NCBI RefSeq assembly: GCF_905220365.1
Contig: NC_061125.1
Coordinates: forward strand, 12,975,831-13,039,830
Direction: 5' to 3'
Length of the DNA stretch: 64,000 nucleotides
Source: Vanessa cardui
Taxonomy: Eukaryota; Arthropoda; Insecta; Lepidoptera; Nymphalidae
Shown: positions 1 through 10,407 of the stretch, piece after piece
How the letters are laid out: each line of letters starts with the position of its first letter
How positions within the stretch are numbered: position 1 is the stretch's first letter
Program-made: the position numbers and the translations under genes
Notes under the pieces: generated by a model
Told to the model about the DNA's origin: nothing
What the model saw: the letters and a program-made list of their open reading frames with translations, nothing else
The model's database searches: none

Positions 1-165
1 TAGGTACCACTCACTCATCAGTTATTCTACCGCCAAACAACAGTACTCAGTATTGCTGTGTTCCGGTTTGAAGGGTGAGTGAGCCAGTGTAACTACAGAC
101 ACAAAGGACATAATATCTTAGTTCCCAAGGTTGGTGGCGCATTGACGGTTTAAGGAATAGTTTGT
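1..165 (+). repeat. Unclassified interspersed repeat A, copy 1
   Basis: This is the first of six copies of a dispersed repeat in the window. Landmarks shared with the copies near 13.2, 39.3 and 46.0 kb are a 'taggtaccac-cactca' start, a 'ccggtttgaagggtgagtgagcca' core, 'gacacaaaggacataatat' and 'ggttggtggcgcattg'. It is cut by the left window edge. I see no coding capacity, terminal inverted repeat or tRNA boxes, so its class is unknown. The strand given is only relative to the other copies. Confidence 0.7.
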
Positions 166-269
166 AATGTAAGCTCAAAATATGTTTTTATTATCGACAT
201 CACATTAAAAAACTCTAAAGTTATCAATGATTATCTTGTATATTACACACAAAAACCTACACTCTCGAA

Positions 270-453
270 TCTATATTAATATTATAAATGTGAAATGTGT
301 CTGTCGCTCTTTCACGACCAAACCGCTGAACCGAATTTGATGGAATTTGGTATGAAGCAAACTTGAACTGTAAAAAAAAGAACAGAGGCTACTTTTTTGC
401 CTGACAAATGACAACCAACACCCGAAAACGCGAGCGAATCCGCGGGCGTCTAG
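270..453 (+). mobile_element. Small non-autonomous Helitron-like element, complete
   Basis: The element starts with TC (270-271) after an A and ends with CTAG (450-453) before a T, which is the A/T insertion signature of Helitrons. It contains the 'attataaatgtgaaa' start, a 'ctgtcgctctttcacgacc' block and a GC-rich 3' end before CTAG, a layout common in lepidopteran Helitron-like repeats. At 184 bp it has no coding capacity and would depend on a Rep/helicase supplied elsewhere. The class is inferred from the end motifs. The 30 bases before it (241-269) look like a fragment of the second Helitron-like family. Confidence 0.6.
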
Positions 454-725
454 TAATAGTTCTATATGTGTATATCTGGGAAGGTATCTAGTAAACAGCC
501 TAAACAGCGATATTTTCGGTTCAAGTAATGGTCAATGTTCACAGATTACTTAGATTTGTGACCAGATTATATCAGAAACAGTCTGCCTTCCTTTGTTAAA
601 CAAAACAAAAGAATAATCTTTGCTTATACAATTTATAGGCAAATATGTACGACACGTCATTAAACACTCTTTTTTTTCTCTTACTCTCTCTGGTTAGTAT
701 AAACTAACTAACTAACTATATTATA
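454..725. other. Unassigned AT-rich DNA
   Basis: I see no gene and no repeat family in this stretch. It contains a short run of 'actaacta' units near 705-718. Confidence 0.5.
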
Positions 726-1042
726 TTAAAAAGTAAAAAGTAAAGTAACAGCCTGTACATTTCCCACTGCTGATAAGGCCTCCTCTTCCATTAAGGAGAA
801 GGTTTGGAACATATTCCACCACGCTGTTTCAATGCGGGTTTGGTGTAATGCACATGTGGCAGATTTTCGATGAAATTAGACACATGCAGGTTTCCTCACG
901 ATGTTTTCCTTCACCGGCGAGCAAGAGATGAAGTATAAATACAAATTAAGCATATGTATATGTATAGAGGTGCTTGCCTGGGTTTGAAGCCGCATTCATC
1001 GGTTAAAATGCACGCGTTCTAACCACTGGGCCATCTCAGCTC
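726..1042 (-). mobile_element. SINE-1 (tRNA-derived), full length
   Basis: This is a minus-strand copy of the commonest SINE in the window. The tRNA-like head is at the right end: the A box reads TGGCCCAGTGG and the B box is a degenerate 'ggttcaaaccc' form. The body follows ('ggaaaacatcgtgaggaaacc', 'acagcgtggtggaatatgtt'), and the tail 'ttacaggctgttactttac' lies at the left end. The head would be an internal RNA polymerase III promoter. It codes for nothing and would depend on a LINE in trans. I found no clear target-site duplication. Confidence 0.85.
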
Positions 1043-1539
1043 ACTGGGCCATACTTATCACAAAATCTACTGTCATACAGAAATACTTATTTTAATGAGC
1101 CAGTTTAAATAATGAGTGAGTCACTTTAAGTATCGGCAGCAGGTTCCTAACGATTTATTATAAAAACAAATTAAGTACATGAAAATCCAATTATTCTTGC
1201 CCCATTCTGAAGCGGTTTCCTTCGATTATCATAATTTATTCGAATCATTGAGCCATCCCAGCTATACCGGGATACTTTATAACATACTGTTATATGTTAA
1301 GCATCAACAATAATATTATAAATGAAGTATTGAACAGGAATAGATTAAATATATGTAAAGCAAGCTTTATCTTCTAAGGAGGGACATAGATTACTTTTAC
1401 ACACTATATCACGAGCAAAGCCGTGAGCAACAATGAGTATTATATATTAGTAATACCAGATGTCTACTGACAGAGAAAATAAAGATCTACTTGATTATTT
1501 CGAGATCAGTAAGTGTCAGCAAACTCAATAAATCCTTCT
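1043..1539. other. Unassigned DNA with a SINE-1 remnant
   Basis: I see no gene. Bases about 1146-1200 carry an eroded piece of the SINE-1 middle region ('ataaaaacaaattaagtacatg'). The rest is AT-rich and unassigned. Confidence 0.4.
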
Positions 1540-1912
1540 TGGGGCAAGGTATCCGTTTCTATAATAAAATTCCGCAGACATTTTTAACTTTGCCGTTTCG
1601 TGAATTCAAATCGTTGGTAAAAATACATTGGAAAAAAACGCATTTGATTCGATACAAGATTTTATAGGTGATAAAAAAGCGTGGAGTTAATGCCTGTTGA
1701 ATTCCAAGCAGGATATATTAATTTAAATAATTGTATTAACTAACATGACTTTGTATTTTTTAAATATTGAAAAAGAGTAACTACTGAGTTTCTTGCCGGT
1801 TTTTCTCGGTAGAATCTACTTTCCGAACCGGTGGTAGCTTCACTTAATTGTAAAATGACGATTCAAAAGTGCTTATACCTACTTGAATAAAGTTTATTTT
1901 GATTTTGTAAGA
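1540..1912 (+). mobile_element. LINE 3' tail (family T), 5'-truncated
   Basis: This is the last part of a non-LTR retrotransposon ORF2 plus its 3' UTR. From 1551 the frame reads IRFYNKIPQTFLTLPF and continues to a stop, which is typical of the C-terminus of lepidopteran LINE ORF2. The 3' UTR has 'gagtttcttgccggttt', 'cgaaccggtggtagcttcac' and ends in AATAAAG plus 'tttattttgatttt'. Related tails occur near 36.1, 41.7, 42.6, 44.8, 46.8, 51.9, 57.7, 60.8 and 63.2 kb. The clade is not settled from the tail alone. Confidence 0.75.
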
Positions 1913-2052
1913 AAAAATCAACTTTCATCGTGCTTATACTTTTTATAATTGATTTGTTGTATAACAGTAACAACACAACATTATATATGAACGTACAGTG
2001 TATCTACCAACCGTTTTTCTAAACAGGAGGAAATCCTTTCACCCAATCGCAG

Positions 2053-2308
2053 CAACAACAACAGCCTGTTAATTTCCCATTGCTGGGCTAAGGCCTCCTT
2101 TCCCCTTGGGGAGAAGGTTTTTTGGAACATATTCCACCACGCTGTTCCAATGCGAGTTAGTGGAATTCACATGTGGTAAATTTTCTATGAAATTAGACAC
2201 ATGCGGGTTTTCTCACGAGGTCTTCCTTCACCGCCTAGCACGAGATGAATTACAAATTATGGACATGAATATTCAGTGGTGCCTTCTAACCATTGGGCCA
2301 TCTCGGCT
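2053..2308 (-). mobile_element. SINE-1 copy with internal deletion
   Basis: This minus-strand SINE-1 has its tail ('acagcctgtt') at 2061 and its head ('gggccatctcggctca') ending at 2308. The part that would hold the B box, between about 2265 and 2285, is largely missing, so the internal promoter is broken. A likely target-site duplication is caatcgcag (2044-2052) against caatagcag (2309-2317), with one mismatch. Confidence 0.8.
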
Positions 2309-3364
2309 CAATAGCAGAAATTATCTAAATGTTACTAATTAAATACAGATGAAATTGAATTGGTTAAACTATAATTACTAGCACAAACCAATAATAATAT
2401 CTATAAAATTGTGTATAATTTTCATCAAATTTCAATCTTAATTATAATTTTGATATCATTCAAATACGAATTTGCTCAGTCAGAGTATATTTCAAATGAC
2501 AGTGCAATTATTACTTTATAATGATCAGATCTATTTTATTAAGCTAAATGAAATTAATGTATAATAATAAAGAGAAAAACTTCTCAAGGCATAAAGAAAG
2601 ATGTGTTTCATAATATTCAAGATATGAATACGAATTTCTCTTTCTACAATTTGGGCACATAATAAATTTGAATAACTCAAATGAAATATTAACATTACTA
2701 CTACAAAATAAAACAAATTTTCTTACTGTTCAAAGCTTACCTATTTGTGTGGAAGCAACAAAATTGCTGTTGAAAATATTCTCTTTTCAGTTTACTTAAT
2801 ACAAAGACAACCTAAAATATAAAATGTGGGCTCATTATTCGAAACTTTGAGAACCTCATAGTAAATCCCAGTAGAACGAAAAGTAAAAAGTTAAATTTCT
2901 CTACGTAGGTAATATCGAAACAAATTTTTCTTTTTATTATCTTTGACAATTTAAAAATAATATTTTATGAAAGAAGTTCAGAACCAAGAGTATATTAGGT
3001 TAATTAAATAGCAAATTTGTTACTCAATACAGGAGGTAATTTGAATACGGTATGGCAACATATTGGGTGCTGGTCTTATAAATTCGAGAGAATATTCTGT
3101 TTCGTTTTCTGTGTTCAAAGAATACTTACTGATATAACTAGTTCTATTTTTAAGGTTCTGTGTCTCTAATGGAAAAAAGCAACGAAGTGATTTTGTGAGG
3201 GAACCCTTATTCTGTCCGTCTGTCCGTCCGTTGAGATCCTTTTTGTTAAGAACGAGTTGATGTACAATATTGAAATTAATACTGAATAATTAACTTACTA
3301 ATAGTATATACTATATATTATATATCTTATAAAGTAGCGCAAACTACTTTATAAATGAGTATTA
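2309..3364. other. Unassigned AT-rich DNA
   Basis: I see no gene. Bases about 3155-3245 ('gaacccttattctgtccgtc') resemble the end of a widespread lepidopteran repeat that carries tandem 'tccgtctg' units, but I cannot fix its limits. Confidence 0.4.
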
Positions 3365-3502
3365 GGAAAAAAAATAAGCTGTCCTTTCTTAGAGTTCAAG
3401 TTTGCTTCATAGCAAATTTCATGAAATTCGATTCAGTGCTTTAACCGTGAAAGAACGACATACAGACAGAGTTACTTTCACATTTATAATATATATATCA
3501 TT
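3365..3502 (-). mobile_element. Helitron-like element, 3'-truncated
   Basis: This is the reverse complement of the family seen at 270-453. 'gagttactttcacatttataat' lies at the right end, and the 'agagttcaagtttgcttcat' and 'ttaaccgtgaaagaacgac' blocks follow leftward. The CTAG 3' end is not present. No coding capacity. Confidence 0.5.
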
Positions 3503-3539
3503 ATAATTCTAATATAATATATATATTTAATTATATATT

Positions 3540-3806
3540 GCTGTCGAAACGCTTGGCCCTTGGAGTAGTGGTGCAAAAAGCTTCATCAAAAGTATAACAC
3601 CTCGCCTCATTGCCTCCACTGGTGACAGGAGGGCTGGTTCGTTTTTTGCCCAGAGGATCGGAAATGCGATTCAACGGGGAAATGCTAGCATTCTTGCCAC
3701 CATTCCACGCGGTCAAGATTTATACAGTGACTAGTTTTAGTTCATATTTGTATATATATATTTAAGCATTTAATGTTGTTAATTCTTATGTTAATAAAAC
3801 AAAATA
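3540..3806 (+). mobile_element. LINE C-terminal fragment with 3' UTR
   Basis: An open frame runs from 3540 to a TAG at 3732-3734. It starts AVETLGPWSSGAKSF and includes STGDRRAGSFFAQRIGNAIQ, a conserved C-terminal block I know from reverse-transcriptase-encoding invertebrate retrotransposons. There is no start codon, so this is the 3' stub of a 5'-truncated insertion. A short AT-rich 3' UTR with an AATAAAA signal near 3792 follows. A diverged, interrupted copy lies at 54.37-54.79 kb. The clade is uncertain. Confidence 0.5.
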
Positions 3807-4354
3807 AAATATAATATTAAATGCGTAGAGTAAAAGAAAAGAAAAATGCAGTATATTTTTATTCGCGATGGGTCTCGGAAAAACGTTCGCAATGTTTAAT
3901 CTGATGTCATCTCGGATGCAATCCGGTATTGTTTATACTTCGCTTGTTGATACTGTGCAAGTATGATTTTATTCACTGCAGCCTCCGTTTCTCCGTGACA
4001 AATTGACAGAAACAATCTCTTTACTTTTATAATGAAATAAGTTTTTTGCTTTGTTTATTTGTAATAAGTAAATATACTGGTATTTATGTGTTTCATATAT
4101 TAGACGAATAAGCTTTTTATTTTTTTATACTATGTTTGTGTTGATATAAATTTTCTATTCGGCAATATTTAGCTTGGTGTAATATATTTAAATGCAGCAG
4201 TGTGCACGTTTCATCTCCCACTATGTTTATATGTTGATTTGAATTACTCATACTAAATTAAAAAAAGGGCAATTGAAATTTTAGTTCTGTAAAATTATAA
4301 GATATGCACTCATATAATAATTAAATTAAATAATAAAATTCACAACTGAGAAGC
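3807..4354. other. Unassigned AT-rich DNA
   Basis: I see no gene or recognised repeat in this stretch. Confidence 0.45.
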
Positions 4355-4610
4355 TATGTGGAAACCAGCTTTCATGGTATAGGCATATTACGCGGCGGAC
4401 TGAGGACCATGTTGTAAGGAAGGTCTTGATAATGTGGATGGATATAGAGGTCGGGGATGACCAAGGAAACGATGGATGGATTGAGTGAAAGATGATATGG
4501 TTAGAAATAATTTTACTTGAGAGATGACGTACGAGAGAGAAGTATGGAACAAGAAGACTTGCACCGACCCAATAAAATTAGGATAAGGGTAGGAGGATGA
4601 TGGCACTAAT
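4355..4610 (+). pseudogene. RTE-type LINE ORF2 C-terminus, decayed
   Basis: Translating the plus strand across frames gives RGRGxPRKRWMDxVKDDM (about 4450-4500) and then NKKTCTDP (about 4550-4570). This matches the well-known C-terminal end of invertebrate endonuclease/reverse-transcriptase LINEs of the RTE kind (GRGRPKKRWMDCVKDDM). Several stops interrupt it. Only the last roughly 80 codons remain. The minus-strand frame over the same bases is antisense noise. Confidence 0.55.
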
Positions 4611-5646
4611 ATAATAATGATGTTATTAATAGTTTCGCTATATTTATACAAATATGTATTCACAAAAAAAATAATCTCATAATATTAGTAGTCTAAATGA
4701 TTTGAGTAAAAGTACTACCAAACGCCTATGGTAGTACGCCTAAATAAACATAAACTATTAATCTTATTTTCGTATAAACAAAACATAATGAATCAAATAA
4801 CAAATTAATTCTTTATTGAACACTCAGTAAGAAGAATGATCACGAATTGATTGTTTTTGATATGTCAATCAAGAGAGATTGTGATTAATTGTATCGATTT
4901 ATGCCAATAAAAACTGTTCAGTTGGCTATTTAAACTTAATTAAAATACTTTCTGTTTTAATTAGAGACATTTGTCTATATAATAATGAAATATCTATTTA
5001 TATATTTTAATTGACAATGCCGTACAATTTTAATTCATTTTTTATTCATATAGAAAAAGTAGTACACAAACACAAACACACACACACACACACACACATA
5101 CACACAAAGCATTAACGCATTTTACTAGACTAAATATAATGATAATACTTTATAGTTAATGTAGTACTTATTCATATATATATTTATTCTAATTTTGTAA
5201 TAAAATTGTAATAATCTCACTACTCAGCGATTTCTTTAAAGGACACAAAGTCTTATAAAAAAGTCAAGTCTAAAACAAAAAATATTTACTAAAGTATAAA
5301 TTTAGTTCGTATAATCGTTTCGTTCTTCATTTCATTCAGTCTGTCTGGGTCTGAGCTAATATTTGCTCCCCTACATTATTACTGTACCTGCACAATGGAG
5401 CGAAAATTACGCGTACCGTCCAACCTGAGTGATGGGACAGCTTCGTTCGTAATAGAATTTTTGAATTGTATATTCAATCGACTTGCAGTTCAGGTACTCT
5501 AAATATACTGCTGTCAGTTCACAGTCGCACAGACTATTTATAACAGATTAAAAATAAAAGAGAAATAGCCAATTCGTTTGTATAATTCAATTTATATTTG
5601 CAAAATCAACCAACTAATGAAACACATTATTTGGTTGATTTTTCGG
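4611..5646. other. Unassigned AT-rich DNA
   Basis: I see no gene. It contains a CA microsatellite (listed separately). The GC-richer patch at about 5340-5530 has a 36-codon frame starting at 5396, too short and unsupported to call. Confidence 0.4.
5066..5106. repeat. CA dinucleotide microsatellite
   Basis: About 40 bases are made almost wholly of CA units, with a few ACAA and ACAT interruptions at the edges. Confidence 0.9.
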
Positions 5647-5702
5647 TTTTTTTTTATGGCATAGGTGGCAAACGAGCAGGAGGCTCACCTGATGGAAAGT
5701 GA

Positions 5703-6482
5703 CTACCACCGCCCATGGACATCTGCAACACCAGGAGGCTTGCAGGTGCGTTGCCGGCCTTTGAGAAAGGAGTAGGCTCTTTTCTTGAAGGTTTCCATGT
5801 CGTATCGATTCGGAAAAACCGCCGGCGAAAGCTGGTTCCACAAAGTGGTTGTGCGAGGCAGAAAATGTCTAAGAAATCGCGCTGTTGTGGATTTTCGGAC
5901 ATCAAGATGGTGCGGGTGAAACTTAGAATTTTGACGAGATGTCCGAAGGTGAAATTCAGCAGCCGGGATTAATCCGAACAATTCCTCGGAACATTCCCCG
6001 TGAAAAATTCGGTAGAAGATGCAGAGTGATCCGACATCTCTACGCAAAGCCAAAGGATCAAGGAGATCGGAAAGGGCTTGATCGTCGATAACTCGAGCCG
6101 CTCTACGTTGGATGCGGTCAAATGGAAGGAGCTGGTACTGGGGAGCACCCGCCCAGAGGTGAGAGCAGTACTCCATGTGAGGCCGAATTTGCGCCTTGTA
6201 AAGTTTTAGGCGATGGGCCGACGTGAAATACTGTCTCGCCTTGCTGAGCACGCCCACCTTTTTTGAAGCCAATTTGGCTTTGCCTTCCAATTGACCGCGG
6301 AACTGAACGAGGCTCGAAACATCAACGCCAAGTATTCCGATACTACCTGTAGCGGCTATCGGAATGTTCTCAAATCGTGGAGATACGACAAATGGTGTTT
6401 TTTTTAGCGGTTAACGCGCAAACTTGCGTCTTTTTGGGGTTGAAATGGATTAGATTTAGCCGGCCCCAATTCGAGACTTCGT
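5703..6482 (-). pseudogene. LINE ORF2: C-terminal region
   Basis: Continuation of the reverse transcriptase on the far side of the piggyBac-like insertion. It begins NEVSNWGRLNLIHFNPKKTQ and goes on with IAATGSIGILGVDVSSLVQF and KLYKAQIRPHMEYCSHLWAG, ending FKKRAYSFLKGRQRTCKPPG near 5703. A run of eight A residues on the coding strand (6407-6414), one more than the frame needs, causes a frameshift just before the ATGSIGILG block. From about 6290 to 5703 the frame is open. Confidence 0.8.
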
Positions 6483-6533
6483 TTAACACGTTCCCTGCGC
6501 CATCACTTTCAAAAAACTTTCAGCTGGTGCTTT

Positions 6534-6552
6534 GGAGACCTAAAAGATCTCC
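6534..6552. repeat. Subterminal palindrome of piggyBac-like element
   Basis: A 19-base near-perfect palindrome, GGAGACC-TAAAA-GATCTCC, lies 47 bases inside the left terminal repeat. A related one lies at 6579-6595 and matching ones occur near the other end. Confidence 0.7.
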
Positions 6553-6578
6553 AAACTAACCTACCATTTGGTGCGTTT

Positions 6579-6595
6579 GAGACCTAATCGGTCTC
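6579..6595. repeat. Subterminal palindrome, second left copy
   Basis: The sequence GAGACC-TAATC-GGTCTC is a perfect 6-base-arm palindrome, a sister of the one at 6534-6552 and of the half-matching 'gggacctaatccatctc' at 7902-7918. Confidence 0.7.
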
Positions 6596-6865
6596 CTAAA
6601 GATACAGTTATCAAAATAGTTTATATCTTCCAAAAAAACAATCAAATATATTTAGAAGTTTTGTGGGTGAAAGATAGCCTATTGCTTTATATTTTGCTAG
6701 GTTCGCACGCAGTTATGACATTTGAATTAACTACAAATACCAAAAAAAAATATGACATCGATTGTATCTCGTACCGCAACGGAAGATAGTTCAATATGTG
6801 TAGTAAGTAGTGATGGGAATAAAATAATATCTCAGTTGTCGATTGAAAAAGTTTTATTATAATAA

Positions 6866-7495
6866 TTATGGAAAGTGTTTTTCATTAAAACATGGTAGGC
6901 ACATTGATTGCTTGCATTGCGCGCAAATGGTAACAATTATTTTAGTTTCTTTTGAAGCGTCAGTGCTGTTTAATGTGCGTCGTAATTTTTTTTTTTTTTT
7001 TTATTATTCTTTATTGCACAAAAAGAAGTACAAAGGGCGGACTTAACGCTATAACAGCATTTTCTGCCAGCCAACCCAGAATAGTGTAGGAGAGTAGTCA
7101 GTAGGGTGTGCACAGAAGTAAAAGAAAATTTTAAAATATATACATAGCAATAGATGCTTATAATAATAATAAATATATATAATAATAATACAATACATTG
7201 CGATGTTATACATAAATATACATATACATAATATACATAAATATACACAAACAGATACATAATATATAAGTACATAATTATTTAACATATATACATAAAT
7301 ATATATATACATATATATATATATATGAATCCAATTATGATAAAAATATTGATGAAAAGACATCACAAAGTGTTGACAGACTACAGATAAAATTGTTTTA
7401 CTTGGCGCTTGAAGGAATCGCGCGATTTTTCATAACACACAACGTCTTTTTTGTCGCCACGTTGGAAAACATGGTCAGTACATCTTCCTTCGGGT
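6866..7495 (-). pseudogene. piggyBac transposase C-terminal zinc-binding remnant
   Basis: Two minus-strand pieces lie either side of a LINE-tail insertion. The first (about 7495 to 7381) reads HVFQRGDKKDVVCYEKSRDS and ends with a stop. The second (about 6984 to 6866) reads KETKIIVTICAQCKQSMCLP then CFNEKHFP and a stop. The C-x2-C-x4-C-x2-CF-x4-H pattern near the end of the protein matches the cysteine-rich C-terminal domain of piggyBac-like transposases, which binds the transposon ends. No DDD catalytic core is present, so the element could not move on its own. The identification is from the motif plus the TTAA context. Confidence 0.6.
6985..7375 (-). mobile_element. LINE 3' tail nested in the piggyBac element
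   Basis: A T run (about 6987-7001 on the plus strand, a poly-A tail in minus sense) is followed by 'ttattctttattgcacaaaa', 'gtacaaagggcggactta' and 'ttctgccagccaaccc', a 3' end I know from a common lepidopteran LINE. The rest, to about 7375, is TA/CATA-rich and its right limit is uncertain. It splits the piggyBac zinc-binding domain, so it arrived after that element. Long minus-strand frames here come from the TA-rich sequence. Confidence 0.55.
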
Positions 7496-8073
7496 AATTC
7501 TGTAATAAAGTGTATTGTATAAATAAACAGCATGCAACCATGTCAGTGAAGTAGGTAAATGCGATAGAATCTAATTTTATTAGTTTCGTTATTCGAGTGT
7601 CTTATGTCTATTTTTGTCTTAGGCTGTTGTTGCTTTAAAAAAATATACGGAGGTATTAAATAAAAGCTGGATGTCACAGGTCTCTTGTAAGTTTACTATA
7701 ACAACGTTTTTGTTTTAATAACCGAAATTTAGGCTACCAGAAACTTACCAGAGAGTGATGTGATAGGACAACACTAAAACGAGTCACGCAGCGCCCGAGC
7801 CGCCCACCTTCACTCTCTTGCGTCTACGAGGCGTACGATTCCCCGAGTACCGACATATCTCCTAACGCAAGGAATGAAAATAATTACAGTACTGTGCGTT
7901 AGGGACCTAATCCATCTCTAATTTTTTTTTTAATGTCCTTGAATTCATCTTTAAGTAGGAAGTAAATATGTATATTTGTCCTACTCATACCTAAAGTACT
8001 TTACACGTTAGATCCTCCCGCAAGGAGTGAAACAACACGATTATGTTCAACGCACAATACAAAAGTCCTGCAA

Positions 8074-8090
8074 GAGATCTGATAGATCTC
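8074..8090. repeat. Subterminal palindrome at right end
   Basis: The sequence GAGATCT-GAT-AGATCTC is a perfect 7-base-arm palindrome 17 bases inside the right terminal repeat. It mirrors the palindromes near the left end, which suggests a functional end structure. Confidence 0.7.
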
Positions 8091-8111
8091 GTAATGCAAC
8101 GAACGTGTTAA

Positions 8112-8977
8112 TGAAGACTCGATTTCAGACACAAGTTTGTTCCGGTTCTCTTCGACGTTTTCCCGAGAAATATTAGCGCGGCCGGTGTATAAGGTGTCAA
8201 CGGTACTGTCGTCTGCATAGCAATGAATGTTCCCGATTTGCAACAAATCATTTATATGCAGAAGAAACAGAGTGGGTGATAGAACGAAGCCTTGTGGAAC
8301 ACCAGCATTGACGAATTTTAAGTCAGAGCATGCACCGTCGACAACGACCTTGATGCTCCGATCTGCCAAAAAGCTGGTAATCCAATTGCATAATTTCCCG
8401 GGAAGCCCATAGGAAGGAAGCTTCGAAAGAAGCGTTTTGTGCCATACACGATCGAAGGCCTTCACTATGTCCAAGCTGGCTGCTAATGCCTCCCCCTTGC
8501 TCTCAACTGCTTCAGCCCACCTATGAGTAAGGTAAACTAGAAGATCACCGGCTGAGCGACCCCGACGGAAACCGTACTGGCGGTCACTAATCAGCTGATT
8601 CTCCTCTAGGTACCGCAGGAGCTGGCAGTTAATAAGGTTGATGGCTATAGGCCTATAATTGGACGGGTCTGAGCGGTTGCCTTTTTTAGGGATCGGATGC
8701 ACCAAAGCTGTCTTCCAGGAATTCGGGACGACGCCTAATGTGTAGGATTGCCGGAAAAGACGCGTTAAGACCGGTGCCAACTCGGGAGCACATGTCTGTA
8801 GCACGATTGGAGGGATATCATCGGGTCCGCTCGACTTATGAATGCCCAAGGAAAGAAGTGCTTTACGAACTGCACTTTGCCGGAATTTAACTTCCGGCAT
8901 CGTGGTATCACACCGCGGAATTGTTGGTGGAGATTTTCCTTGGTCATCCAGAGTCGAGTTCGACGCGAAGAGAGAGC
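8112..8977 (-). pseudogene. LINE ORF2: reverse transcriptase domain
   Basis: Reverse transcriptase of the minus-strand LINE. Visible motifs are KSSGPDDIPPIVL, SWKTALVHPIPKKG, NYRPIA, QYGFRRGRSAGDLL, SLDIVKAFDRVWH (first catalytic Asp), AGVPQGFVLSPTLF and CYADDSTVDT (catalytic YADD). Compared with relatives, about nine residues appear to be missing right after YRPIA, and VPQGS has become VPQGF. The domain is cut at codon level by the piggyBac-like insertion: the last native bases are the TTAA at 8108-8111. In the undisrupted gene the frame would run straight on to 6482. Confidence 0.8.
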
Positions 8978-9664
8978 CTAAAAATCAGCTTTCTCTTTCG
9001 CGGTATGGGCCAATGACTCACCGTCCCTGTGCAGAGATGAAAAAGAGGGCTGACAGAAATTCCCTAAGACAGCCTTAGCGAGAGACCAGAACGCTCGTGT
9101 TCCTGAAGGGAGACGCACCAGTCTCTCGCCAATTCTGCCAATGTACTCCGTCTTCGCCCTAGCAATCACGTTTTTGAGGGACCTAGAGGCAGAGTTATAT
9201 TCCTTTTTGAATGCGCTGGTATTTACATCACGAGACGCAGATGCATTAGCCCAGGTTTGATAGCGTTCCCACTTTCGGCGTGATGCCGTTTTGCAGAAAC
9301 GACCAAACCAAGGCTGGGACTTGCCACCGATGGGTACTGCAGAGTAAGGAATGAATAGTTCCATACCCTGAAGCACCACATCGGCAACAGAGTCAGCAGC
9401 AGCGTTCGGATCATCCGGCGAGAAACAAATCTGCCCCCATGGGTACGATGCAAAAAAAGACCGCATCCCATCCCAATCTGCTGACTTGTAGTGCCATACT
9501 CGGCGGCACCCAACAAAGCGAGGCCGTGAGTACCGCACAACCGGCACTGTACTCCGGACGAGACAGTGGTCAGACGAGCCCAGAGGGGGATCGACGATAA
9601 CCTGATAGCCATCCGGATGCGAAGTCAGCAGAAGGTCCAACAGGGAAGGTGTATGATCCTCCAC
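8978..9664 (-). pseudogene. LINE ORF2: endonuclease end and linker
   Basis: An open stretch of about 228 codons continues the endonuclease (VEDHTPSLLDLLLTSHPDGY, then PPLGSSDHCLV with the catalytic SDH) into the linker (WFGRFCKTASRRKWERYQTW, FKKEYNSASRSLKNVIARAK). It ends in TAKEKADF and a premature TAG at 8978. One missing base there moves the reading into the frame of the reverse transcriptase. Confidence 0.75.
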
Positions 9665-10407
9665 ATGCGATATTCGCGTTAGCGAGTTGACCAGTTGTGT
9701 CAGATCATATGCTAGAGCGAAGTCCAGAACAGATCTACCCGCATGATCGGTGGTGCGTCAGCCGAGCCATTCTGCGTGGTGAGCATTAAAGTCACCCAGA
9801 ATAATGATCTCTGCGGATGGAATCTGCTGCAGCACGGAATCTGTAGCCATTTGGACGTGCTCAACCAGTCGGTCGGTTTCGGCATTACAGCTATGGGATC
9901 TATAAAGGCACGCATAGATTCGCGGATGATCATCGCGGTTTACACGTAGCCAGATAATCGATAGGTCCTGTCCTTCAAGGCTGCCGAGGCGTCGAGAACA
10001 GATATCATCTCTGACGTAAACGCACGTGGTATAAAAGAATGTTCCAATTTGTACCCAGGGTACGAGAGAAAAGTTGTATCGGCAGGAGAAGATATCTGGG
10101 TCTCGGTTAGAAAGAGCAAGGCCGGCTTCGCCGTTTCCAGATGGTAGTGAACGGCGTTGAGGTTGGAGTTGAGTCCCCTTATGTTGCAGAAGTCCACAGC
10201 GAGGGTGGTAGGGGTTGCCTTATGATGCCTGCTCCGCTTGCCCCGAACAGTGGCGAGCGCAAAATTGCCCCCCCCCAGAATTCGGAGGGCAGCCTGGGCA
10301 TCCCTGCTCAGGTGGTGTATGTCCTGAGCATGGATGCCCAGAGAGGGATTCTCCACCGCTGTCGCTGATGGTACCCTCCTGGGGTAATTTAACCAAATTC
10401 TGCACAT
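9665..10407 (-). pseudogene. LINE ORF2: endonuclease domain, frameshifted
   Basis: This is the N-terminal apurinic-type endonuclease of the minus-strand LINE, the enzyme that nicks the target. Visible motifs are LAVDFCNIRGLNSNLNAVHYH (start of domain), LLFLTETQIS (catalytic Glu), IIILGDFNAHHAEWL (GDFN) and, in the next block, LDLLLTSHPDGY and GSSDHCLV. The frame changes near 10020, so the sequence continues as VYVRDDIC and LSIIWLRVN in another frame. An in-frame TGA lies near 9760 after HHAEWLG. The domain order matches Jockey-type LINEs. Confidence 0.75.

Larger units (their letters stand above)
6487..8107 (-). mobile_element. piggyBac-like DNA transposon, internally deleted
   Basis: A 1,621 bp insertion inside the LINE RT. 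It is flanked on both sides by TTAA (6483-6486 and 8108-8111), the fixed target of piggyBac elements. Its ends form short inverted repeats starting CACGTTC (CACGTTCCCTGCGCC at 6487-6501; the complement of gcaacgaacgtg at 8096-8107). Removing the element with one TTAA restores an unbroken LINE reading frame (ESSL-NEVS). Inside lie a remnant of a piggyBac-type C-terminal zinc-binding domain, subterminal palindromes at both ends, and a younger LINE-tail insertion. Most of the transposase is missing. Confidence 0.8.

Noticed and set aside
4388..4663. 91-codon minus-strand frame
   Set aside because: It is antisense to the RTE-type LINE remnant, whose plus-strand motifs (RKRWMD, VKDDM, KKTC) are recognisable.
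7049..7366. Long Tyr/Ile-rich minus-strand frames
   Set aside because: They are produced by the TA/CATA-rich tail of a LINE insertion.
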